This document shows positions 7,413 to 12,609 of a stretch of DNA of 12,609 nt, piece after piece (position 1 is the stretch's first letter; every line of letters begins with the position of its first letter). Made by a program: the position numbers and the translations under genes. The notes below the pieces were generated by a model that saw only the letters and a list, made by a program, of their open reading frames with translations, had not been told where the DNA came from and made no database searches. Source of the DNA: an uncultured Methanomassiliicoccus sp. (GTDB lineage Archaea; Thermoplasmatota; Thermoplasmata; Methanomassiliicoccales; Methanomassiliicoccaceae). The stretch spans positions 1 through 12,609 of the forward strand of contig CAJKXZ010000020.1 of the NCBI GenBank assembly GCA_905203995.1, in the 5' to 3' direction.

Positions 7413-8233
7413 ATTACCCCCGCGAGATGCATTACTGCAATATTGATAGCCATCAGTCCTAAAGTTATGCTTGGCAGCGTAAGCATCATTGTTCTCCTGC
7501 TTACCCTGGCCGTCGCATTATCAATCCAGATTGTTGCAAAAATAGCAACAGCCACCAATACTATTTTAGCAAAGATATCAAGAAAGATATTTTCTGACCA
7601 AACAAGCATTGCCAGTAAGACATAAACAAAGCCGAGCTGCGCCCATTTAGCAAGATTAAGGATGCCCAGCAGGCGGCCGGCATACTCAGCATAGGGACCG
7701 CTAACAATCTCCTGATGAGCTCCGGGTACATCATATGGTGATCGTTCAAGCAGCACTGAAAGAACCGGTATGGTGGCTAAGAATGCTGCAGGAAAAACCA
7801 GAAGGAGATTATGCGCATGCGTACTTACGGAGAGAGCTAAAACAAAAAGTACCGGTTCATAAGCAGCAATAGCTAGTAATTCTCTTCTGGCTCCCAGCCA
7901 GGAATATACCGAAGGAGAAGCAAAAGCTCCGGCAGCAAGATACACCGCGCCGGCGCCTGAGACAAAGAAAGCCATCATCGTATCGCCGCCATAGATAACG
8001 ATGAAAACGGCGGCGATCTGAAAGGCCAGTGAAGAAACAGCAAAGGCCACCGGCAGTTTACTGGTATAAAATGGTTCTTTGGCAAAGAGTTTAGCTACAT
8101 CGTAAAACGCCTGAAAAACACTCGGACCAATGCGTCTCTGCATTTTTGCAGAAAGTTTTCGCGCAAGCCCTAGGCTGAAGCCGCCCAGCAGAATGACAAC
8201 GATCGTTTCAAAAAGAGCAAGGAGGGCATTCAT
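7409..8233 (-). CDS. echB: Ech hydrogenase membrane subunit B (NuoH-like)
   Basis: The 274-residue, strongly hydrophobic protein has about eight predicted membrane segments. NuoH-family hallmarks are present: ARKLSAKMQRRIGP (residues about 25-38), FAKEPF, ERSPYDVPGAHQEIVSGPYAEYAG in the loop that faces the peripheral arm, and WIDNATARVS near the C-terminus. This subunit anchors the hydrogenase module and relays conformational or charge changes to the ion channel. The ATG overlaps the echA stop (ATGA), and the gene's own stop overlaps the echC start in the same way. Confidence 0.94.
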   Translation of the reverse strand: MNALLALFETIVVILLGGFSLGLARKLSAKMQRRIGPSVFQAFYDVAKLFAKEPFYTSKLPVAFAVSSLAFQIAAVFIVIYGGDTMMAFFVSGAGAVYLAAGAFASPSVYSWLGARRELLAIAAYEPVLFVLALSVSTHAHNLLLVFPAAFLATIPVLSVLLERSPYDVPGAHQEIVSGPYAEYAGRLLGILNLAKWAQLGFVYVLLAMLVWSENIFLDIFAKIVLVAVAIFATIWIDNATARVSRRTMMLTLPSITLGLMAINIAVMHLAGVI

Positions 8234-10020
8234 CCAATGACCTCCACGGCAACCATGGCCAAGAAGACAAAAATCGCTACCAGATATGTGAAATTTATGA
8301 AAAGCGCCTGCTTGTTGGTGTTGAAATAATATTCACCAGCCGGCTGATATTCACTTTTTTCTCCGCAGGCATAACCAGTGATCATCCGTCCTTTGGCCGG
8401 CAGGAAATAGGCCAAGAAAGACAGTAGCGAAACGAGCAGGATAATCGTTAACGGCAGCAACCCGCCCGATACTTCCAGAGTAAAAAGTTCTGGCGAGAGC
8501 TGGAATGATGCCGAAGTAACGCGGGCGATGCCTTGGGCAAGTGGAATAATCAAAATGGAAAGAATGATGATTGAAGAAAGCAGGACCGAAAGTGCAAACC
8601 GGTACTCCTTTGGCTGTTTGTCGTTTACTTCTTTGTTCAAAGGAGAAATGACGATGCCCAGCCATTTAAAGTAGTACAAAGAAGTGAGACCTAAACCGAT
8701 GGCCAGCGGGATGATGATGCCCGGGTTGGCAGAAGCCGCACCGGTGATCATCCATTTAGAAGCAAACATCCCAAAGGGCGGCAGAGTAATGGAAACAATA
8801 CCGGTGACCAGTGCAGCAGTAAGAAAAATTGATTTGCCTGCTAAGGAGCGCATATCTTCGATGTCCTCACTGCCAGTTTTTTCTTTAACGGCACCGACTG
8901 TCAGGAACAGTAAGGCTTTAGAAAGTGCATGATAAACTAAGAGAATTATTGCGGCCATCAGGGCATGCGGCTGAGCAATGCCGGCACACATTACAATCAG
9001 GCCGAGATTGGAGATTGTGGAATAAGCTAAAAGACGTTTAGCGTTAGTCTGGGTGGCAGCTAATACTGCCGCTGCTACGAATGAAATTAAACCAATAAAG
9101 GCCACTCCCGCTGACAACGCTGGTGCCGCGGCAAAGACCTGTGAAATGCGGATCAGCAGATAAACGCCTAAATTAACCATGGTCGAACTGTGAAGTAAAG
9201 CTGAAACGGGGACCGGTGCGGCCATGGCACCGGGCAGCCAGGATTGGACTGGAAACTGGGCTGATTTAGTCATCGCCGCCGCAATCAGAAAGATTGCCGG
9301 AACGGCCAGAGAGGCGGAAGAGAAAGATTCTAGGGAGCCGGCACCGTAGTGAACTACTGCGAGATACATACCAACTGCTAATGCCGCCCCGCCACTGACG
9401 TTGATTTTTAAAGCCAAGCGGGCAGCCTTTTCTGCTTCTTGTGTTTGAGAATGGCCGATTAACAGGAAAGAACATAAAGAAGTCGTGCCCCAGAACAACA
9501 TGAACCAGGAAGGATCATTGGCCATTACTGCTCCGTTCATGGCCGCAATGAAAAGAAAAGTAGTTGCGAAGAACGCTTTCTTTCTGCGGTCGTCCCTCAT
9601 GTAATGCAGAGCATAGATGGAAATTACTGAACCCAGAAGGGAAGTGATGAAAATTAAAATCATACTCAAAGCGTCAACGGTTAAGGGCGGAACACTGTGG
9701 CCAAAGGACAATGCTGAGAAGACGATTTCGATAATCGCTGCCAGCGCAATGAGCAGACTGTGAAACTTAATTGCCAAATAGAGAAAGATGCCAGCCAGAA
9801 CAATTTCCAAAGCAAGGATAAGCAGGCCGGAAGATTCAGGGAAGGAAATGACAAACTTTTCTGTACCTGCCAAAGCAACCGCTACTGAAAAAATGGAGAC
9901 GAGAATGGTGGCAAGGTAAACCAGCCACCGCAGATGTTTAGTTTTGAGGAGAATGACTGCTAAAGCAGTCAATAACGGAAGTGCAATCGTCATCAAAGCA
10001 GCGATTTCTTGGAAACTCAT
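8230..10020 (-). CDS. echA: Ech hydrogenase membrane subunit A (NuoL/antiporter-like)
   Basis: The protein of about 596 residues has many membrane segments and belongs to the proton-conducting antiporter family. Its TKSAQFPVQSWLPGAM segment, then APVPVSALLHSSTMVNLGVYLL, contains the functional Lys and His of the half-channel. LLAYSTISNLG and YHALSKALLFLTVG are the next conserved helices. The C-terminal ACGE...YYF segment is typical of hydrogenase-linked members. It moves H+ or Na+ when EchCDEF turns over. I chose ATG 10020 (MSFQEIAALM) because translation upstream of it, back to a GTG at 10065, is not family-like. No Shine-Dalgarno precedes this ATG. It is the first ech gene and the only antiporter-like subunit, so the complex is the minimal six-subunit Ech rather than Mbh, Eha/Ehb or Fpo. 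Confidence 0.94.
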   Translation of the reverse strand: MSFQEIAALMTIALPLLTALAVILLKTKHLRWLVYLATILVSIFSVAVALAGTEKFVISFPESSGLLILALEIVLAGIFLYLAIKFHSLLIALAAIIEIVFSALSFGHSVPPLTVDALSMILIFITSLLGSVISIYALHYMRDDRRKKAFFATTFLFIAAMNGAVMANDPSWFMLFWGTTSLCSFLLIGHSQTQEAEKAARLALKINVSGGAALAVGMYLAVVHYGAGSLESFSSASLAVPAIFLIAAAMTKSAQFPVQSWLPGAMAAPVPVSALLHSSTMVNLGVYLLIRISQVFAAAPALSAGVAFIGLISFVAAAVLAATQTNAKRLLAYSTISNLGLIVMCAGIAQPHALMAAIILLVYHALSKALLFLTVGAVKEKTGSEDIEDMRSLAGKSIFLTAALVTGIVSITLPPFGMFASKWMITGAASANPGIIIPLAIGLGLTSLYYFKWLGIVISPLNKEVNDKQPKEYRFALSVLLSSIIILSILIIPLAQGIARVTSASFQLSPELFTLEVSGGLLPLTIILLVSLLSFLAYFLPAKGRMITGYACGEKSEYQPAGEYYFNTNKQALFINFTYLVAIFVFLAMVAVEVIG

Positions 10021-10030
10021 GTTGACGTTT

Positions 10031-10129
10031 CTATCTAGGTTGTGGTGGGAATAGATACAAAACACCCGCTAAAATTGCGGAGATTGATGCCCAGAAAAGC
10101 AATGCTTTAACGAAATGTATATCTGCCAA
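10031..10129 (-). CDS. Possible tiny membrane protein upstream of echA
   Basis: An open frame runs from a TGA at 10162-10160 to a TAG at 10033-10031. It encodes a single likely transmembrane segment (FVKALLFWASISAILAGVLYLF) followed by PPQPR. There is no in-frame ATG or GTG; TTG at 10129 is the best start, giving 32 residues, with CTG at 10153 as an alternative. Its stop lies 10 bases before echA, which has no Shine-Dalgarno of its own, so translational coupling would make sense. It could be a small accessory subunit, a decayed gene, or chance hydrophobicity in the promoter region. I do not recognise a family. Confidence 0.3.
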   Translation of the reverse strand: MADIHFVKALLFWASISAILAGVLYLFPPQPR

Positions 10130-10197
10130 AGGAACATACCCGCCTTCATACAGCCCTATTCAGGGTGAGCGGCCATAATGTTCAGTGAGGTGTATCA
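10066..10197. promoter_or_regulatory. Divergent promoter region of ech and hdrD-like genes
   Basis: The only gap between the two energy genes is here. GTATAT near 10116-10121 reads as a TATA-like element on both strands. It lies about 77 bases from the hdrD-like ATG and about 98 from the echA ATG, which would give leaders of roughly 50 and 70 bases. The assignment conflicts with translation of the tiny frame starting at 10129. GAGGTG (10187-10192) with a five-base spacer is a clear ribosome-binding site for the + strand gene. Confidence 0.35.
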
Positions 10198-11385
10198 ATG
10201 GTAAAAATGCCTGAAATTAAACGAGAGCTTTACGCCTGTCTGCAATGCGGATATTGCATACGCGTATGCCCTTCTTATGAACAGACACCCTGGGAATCCA
10301 TCACTCCTAGGGGGAAGATCTATTATTTGAATCAGATTGCCAATCGTTCGCCGATGGACACTTTGCTCAGACGCAAAGTAGAGATCGACGATGAATTTGT
10401 AGAAGCCATATACCGCTGTACTGGCTGTGCTCAGTGTGAGACTGTTTGTCACGTATCTATTGAATTTGGCGATTTCTGGGAAAAAGTTCGTGAATGGCTT
10501 GTAGATCAGGGAAAGGGGCCATTACCAGTTCACGCCAAACTTGTGGAGAAGATCAAAGCCACCCGTAATCCTTATGGCGAACCAGCTGCGGCTCGTGATA
10601 AGTGGTGGCCAAAAGAAGTTCCAAGACCAGCTAGCCCTGACATTATTTTCTTTGCCGGATGCACCGGATCATACCGTGCCACTGACATTGCCAAAGCTGG
10701 AGCAATTGTGCTGCATCGTGCAGGTGTTAAAGTTGATGCCCTTGGAGCCGATGAATGGTGTTGCAGCTCACCCGCGCTCAGAACCGGACAGATTGATTTG
10801 ACTACCGAACACGCCGAGCACAATCTGCTTGCCGTGGAGAACAGGGGAGCCAAAGCCATGGTTACTACCTGTGCTGGTTGTTATAAAACTACCACCACCG
10901 ATTATGGAAAATACTTCTCCAACCCTACTTTTCCGGTATATCACTTCTCTCAGTTCGTTAACAACTTGATTAAAGACAAAAAACTCAAGTTCACCAAAGA
11001 ACTGAACATGAAGGTGACATATCACGACCCCTGCCACCTTGGCCGTCATGCGGGTGTTTTCGAAGAGCCGCGTGAAGTTATCCAGAAAATCCCTGGTGTA
11101 GAGCTCGTGGAAATGCCCAGAAACCGCAGAGGTTCAAGATGCTGCGGAGCCGGCGGTGGTTTCAAGAGTGCCTTCAATGACGCGGCAGTTAACATTGCTG
11201 CTGAAAGAGTCAAAGAAGCCGTTGCTACCGGTGCTGATGTTCTTGCTACCGCTTGTCCTTTCTGTGTAGTTAACCTGCAGGCCGGCGCTAAGAAGATTGG
11301 TGCTAAAATAAGAGTAGTTGATATTTCACAGCTCTTGTTAGAAGCAACAGAACCAATTGAAGTTAAAGAAGAAGTCAAGGCCTAA
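10198..11385 (+). CDS. hdrD: HdrD-like iron-sulfur oxidoreductase (heterodisulfide reductase family)
   Basis: The protein is 395 residues. The N-terminus has two [4Fe-4S] motifs, CLQCGYCIRVCP (C14, C17, C20, C24) and CTGCAQCETVCH (C74, C77, C80, C84). The C-terminal half has two cysteine-rich CCG domains. The first has C155, C188/C189 and CAGC (225-228); the second has CH (C279), CCGAGGG (C315/C316) and CPFC (353-356). This is the HdrD architecture, whose paired CCG domains reduce CoM-S-S-CoB. Related Fe-S oxidoreductases (GlpC, LutA, lactate/glycolate dehydrogenase subunits) share it, so substrate is inferred. No HdrE cytochrome is adjacent. GAGGTG five bases upstream supports ATG 10198. The gene is divergent from ech and ends in a hairpin with T-rich tail. 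Confidence 0.85.
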   Translation: MVKMPEIKRELYACLQCGYCIRVCPSYEQTPWESITPRGKIYYLNQIANRSPMDTLLRRKVEIDDEFVEAIYRCTGCAQCETVCHVSIEFGDFWEKVREWLVDQGKGPLPVHAKLVEKIKATRNPYGEPAAARDKWWPKEVPRPASPDIIFFAGCTGSYRATDIAKAGAIVLHRAGVKVDALGADEWCCSSPALRTGQIDLTTEHAEHNLLAVENRGAKAMVTTCAGCYKTTTTDYGKYFSNPTFPVYHFSQFVNNLIKDKKLKFTKELNMKVTYHDPCHLGRHAGVFEEPREVIQKIPGVELVEMPRNRRGSRCCGAGGGFKSAFNDAAVNIAAERVKEAVATGADVLATACPFCVVNLQAGAKKIGAKIRVVDISQLLLEATEPIEVKEEVKA

Positions 11386-11420
11386 AGCGGCCTTTCTTCA
11401 CTTTCATTTTTTTCTTTTAG
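11377..11420 (+). terminator. Terminator of the HdrD-like gene
   Basis: AAGGCC (11377-11382) pairs with GGCCTT (11389-11394) across the stop codon with a six-base loop. A T-rich stretch (11391-11419) with a seven-T run follows. This fits termination at the end of the + strand gene in a convergent junction. Confidence 0.6.
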
Positions 11421-11447
11421 AAAAAGTTCGCATAGTGTTTATGCGAA
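11420..11447 (-). terminator. Terminator of the small unknown gene
   Basis: On the minus strand, TTCGCATA (11447-11440) pairs perfectly with TATGCGAA (11434-11427) around a five-base loop that includes part of the stop codon. A C and then TTTTT follow immediately. This is a textbook-looking stem plus T run, placed back to back with the terminator of the convergent HdrD-like gene. Confidence 0.65.
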
Positions 11448-11882
11448 TTCGGGGCCGATTGATGACCTTGGCGGCATCTGCGGCGGTTTGTTCTCCTGAA
11501 TGTTGATATGAGGCAGAGGTACCGGAGACGGTAAATGCAGATCTCTGGTAAGAAACATAGCAATCGGAACACAGTAAGAGACTACTGCATTGTGAACAGC
11601 CGCAGCTTCTTCTTTGGGCAATGCGCCAGTGGCAGTCCAGCGGTCACTTAAGATATTATTCTCATCTTCTAAGAGGACTGAACCTTCCATTACGATAAAC
11701 CCGATACCAGAATAATTCACAGAGAATCTGAAGTCTACATTTACTTTATTAGAAGCAGCTTTGGCAACTTGTGTTACGGTGCTGTTATGATCGATCCTAA
11801 CATTCGTAACAGTCTCTCCTCTTTTAGCGAAACGCTTTGCTTCTATTGCACTTACTTCCACTCTTACGATCTGATTAGCCAT
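11439..11882 (-). CDS. Conserved-looking small protein of unknown function, possibly SecB-like fold
   Basis: The 147-residue soluble protein has no signal peptide or membrane segment. It starts MANQIVRVEVSAIEAKRF, carries NVRIDHNSTVTQV (residues about 27-39), alternating strand-like hydrophobic segments (VNVDFRFSVNY, IGFIVMEGSVLL), then a helix-like stretch from about 90 to 112 and a Pro-rich tail (LPSPVPLPHI, KPPQMPP). A strand-rich core, a long helix and a Pro-rich end recall SecB-like chaperone proteins, but this is an impression of pattern only. The ATG at 11882 has no evident Shine-Dalgarno. It is convergent with the HdrD-like gene and faces the right repeat arm with its 5' end. Function unknown. 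Confidence 0.7.
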   Translation of the reverse strand: MANQIVRVEVSAIEAKRFAKRGETVTNVRIDHNSTVTQVAKAASNKVNVDFRFSVNYSGIGFIVMEGSVLLEDENNILSDRWTATGALPKEEAAAVHNAVVSYCVPIAMFLTRDLHLPSPVPLPHINIQENKPPQMPPRSSIGPEFA

Positions 11883-12032
11883 TTCACTGCTGTATTATGT
11901 CTTTAGTATTTGCACTTTTGTTTGATTTTTGCAAGTGAAATTGAGCATTTACAGTCGTGATTTCTAAAATGTAGCATGAAGGGATTATATGTGCTGCAGC
12001 AGTGGGCATTTAATTATGCACTTACTTATCGC
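11883..12032. other. Non-coding spacer between the unknown gene and the right arm
   Basis: No gene was seen. It presumably holds the promoter of the minus-strand unknown gene, but no convincing TATA box was found. It contains a 10-bp palindrome, TGCTGCAGCA (11992-12001), and a small GCAT...ATGC inverted repeat (12007-12020). Base composition is ordinary here compared with the T-rich arm that follows. Confidence 0.5.
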
Positions 12033-12066
12033 GCGCAGAGGAACATCAACGCTAATTCCTCTGCGC
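12033..12066. repeat. Perfect 11-bp hairpin, right copy
   Basis: GCGCAGAGGAA (12033-12043) pairs with TTCCTCTGCGC (12056-12066) around a 12-base loop. The stem matches that of the left hairpin base for base and the loop does not. It lies at the inner border of the T-rich arm, about 150 bases upstream of the start of the small unknown gene on the minus strand. Confidence 0.85.
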
Positions 12067-12115
12067 TTAATTGTAAGGAGAATAAGGTTGTTGTGATGAT
12101 GATGTTTGAAAAATT

Positions 12116-12242
12116 TTTGATTTGATGTTTTTGATTTGATTTGTTACTTGTGAGAAGTTATTTTTGATTTGATGATATTCTATTTGAAGAATTGATTTCT
12201 TATTGTAGTTTATTTGTTTGATTTGATGTTTTTGATTTGATT
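12116..12242. repeat. 26-bp direct repeat pair in the right arm
   Basis: A 26-base sequence built from TTTGATTTGATG followed by TTTTTGATTTGATT occurs identically at 12116-12141 and 12217-12242, start to start 101 bases apart. It is internally repetitive (TTTGA units). The left arm has only degenerate forms (for example near 165-186). Confidence 0.8.
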
Positions 12243-12277
12243 ATCATTTGTTATTAATATTGTTTTTGAGTTGTCTG

Positions 12278-12544
12278 GATTGCTTGTTTTTGTTGAGTTG
12301 TGATTGTTTATAGATCGATTCTTTTTGCTTGTTGTTGATTTTGAATTTTTTGTTTCTTGTTTTCGATTGCTTGTTCTTCTTTGCTTTTTGCTTTTGTGTT
12401 TATTTGTTGATCTGGATTGTTGTTTTGTTGATTGTTTTTGCCTCTTTGTTTTTGTTATTATGTTTACTCTTTCTTTTGCTTTTTGTTTTTACTTATCGAT
12501 TACTTGTTTTTCTTTTCATTTTTCATATTTACTGATTACTTGTT
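12278..12544. repeat. Four dispersed copies of GATTRCTTGTT in the right arm
   Basis: GATTGCTTGTT is at 12278-12288 and 12365-12375, and GATTACTTGTT at 12498-12508 and 12534-12544. The outer copies are followed by similar T/C-rich CTTCTTTTCATTT-type sequence. One reverse-complement copy is in the left arm (31-41). The spacing is irregular, so this is not a regular array. Confidence 0.7.
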
Positions 12545-12609
12545 CTTCTTTTCATTTGAATTGCAAAATTCTGTTTTGCTGTTCTTTGTTGAAGTTTCTT
12601 TGTAAGAAA

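Larger units (their letters stand above)
12033..12609. repeat. Right arm of a diverged long inverted repeat, T-rich, non-coding
   Basis: This is the counterpart of the left arm in opposite orientation. The + strand is T-rich and C-poor; bases 12121-12180 contain two C. Its boxes, from the inside outward, are the hairpin (12033-12066), the TTTTT-centred box (12104-12120, one base longer than on the left), TATTGTAGTTTATTT (12201-12215), TTGATCTGGAT (12407-12417), CTCTTTCTTT (12467-12476), TCGATTACTTGTT (12496-12508) and the 32-bp tip (12555-12586). It is about 200 bp longer than the left arm, with the extra length mostly between the TTGATCTGGAT and TATTGTAGTTTATTT boxes. It also holds internal direct repeats. 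The 68-codon open frame within it is low-complexity Phe/Leu and is not a gene. Confidence 0.85.

Noticed and set aside
8230..10020. Complex I / Fpo or Mbh-type complex instead of Ech
   Set aside because: Only one antiporter-like subunit is present, no NuoA, J, K, N or Mrp-type small subunits are seen, and the large subunit keeps all four nickel-binding cysteines.
10572..11378. Several 90-110 codon frames opposite the HdrD-like gene
   Set aside because: Antisense shadows of a gene with all expected cysteine motifs; none shows a recognisable domain.
12329..12535. 68-codon open frame with Met start, very hydrophobic
   Set aside because: It is only the translation of T-rich low-complexity repeat DNA into Phe/Leu runs. 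No ribosome-binding site, no family-like pattern, and it lies within a repeat arm that is non-coding on the left side.
12116..12544. Possible CRISPR array in the right arm
   Set aside because: Repeats are low-complexity, irregularly spaced (36, 87, 101, 133 bases) and only two to four copies; no cas genes are present.
1..12609. Insertion sequence or composite transposon bounded by the inverted arms
   Set aside because: No transposase, integrase or target-site duplication can be seen, the arms are much diverged, and the cargo is core metabolism. Kept only as one hypothesis in the findings.

Overview
The window looks archaeal, most likely a methanogen or relative in the Thermoplasmata, with Methanomassiliicoccales as the best guess (moderate confidence, from gene content only). 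The signs are a compact six-gene Ech-type energy-converting [NiFe] hydrogenase beside a stand-alone HdrD-like protein, mixed use of GGAGG/GAGGTG ribosome-binding sites and SD-less starts, ATGA gene junctions, and TATA-like boxes. No rRNA, tRNA, CRISPR array, transposase or integrase was seen.

Layout. 1-528: non-coding, strongly strand-asymmetric A-rich DNA ending in a perfect 11-bp hairpin, followed by two more hairpins. 529-1734/1782 (-): DUF1015 protein. Divergent from it on the + strand are a cation diffusion facilitator (1824-2699) and a single-domain rhodanese (2742-3071). 3005-10020 (-): one long, tightly packed gene string with the transcription order echA, echB, echC, echD, echE, echF, an orphan DNA methyltransferase, and an FAD-dependent oxidoreductase whose 3' end overlaps the convergent rhodanese gene. 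10198-11385 (+): HdrD-like iron-sulfur oxidoreductase, divergent from ech. 11439-11882 (-): small conserved-looking protein of unknown function, convergent with hdrD. 11883-12609: non-coding, ending in a T-rich arm.

How the genes work together. EchA/EchB form the membrane ion-translocating module. EchC, EchD, EchE and EchF form the peripheral arm, with an intact Ni-binding CxxC pair at each end of EchE and two [4Fe-4S] motifs in EchF. The family couples ferredoxin oxidation and H2 formation, or the reverse, to ion movement. HdrD normally handles the CoM-S-S-CoB heterodisulfide; its divergent position suggests, but does not prove, a shared role in energy conservation.

The most unusual signal is at the two ends. 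The A-rich left arm (1-372) and T-rich right arm (12033-12609) are diverged inverted copies of one sequence. They share a perfect 32-bp tip, at least five further short identical or near-identical boxes in the same order, and inner hairpins with identical 11-bp stems but different loops. The 11.7-kb gene block therefore sits between inverted repeats of an undescribed-looking non-coding family. This could be a dispersed repeat at which an assembly broke, or the termini of an element; the metabolic cargo makes the first more likely.
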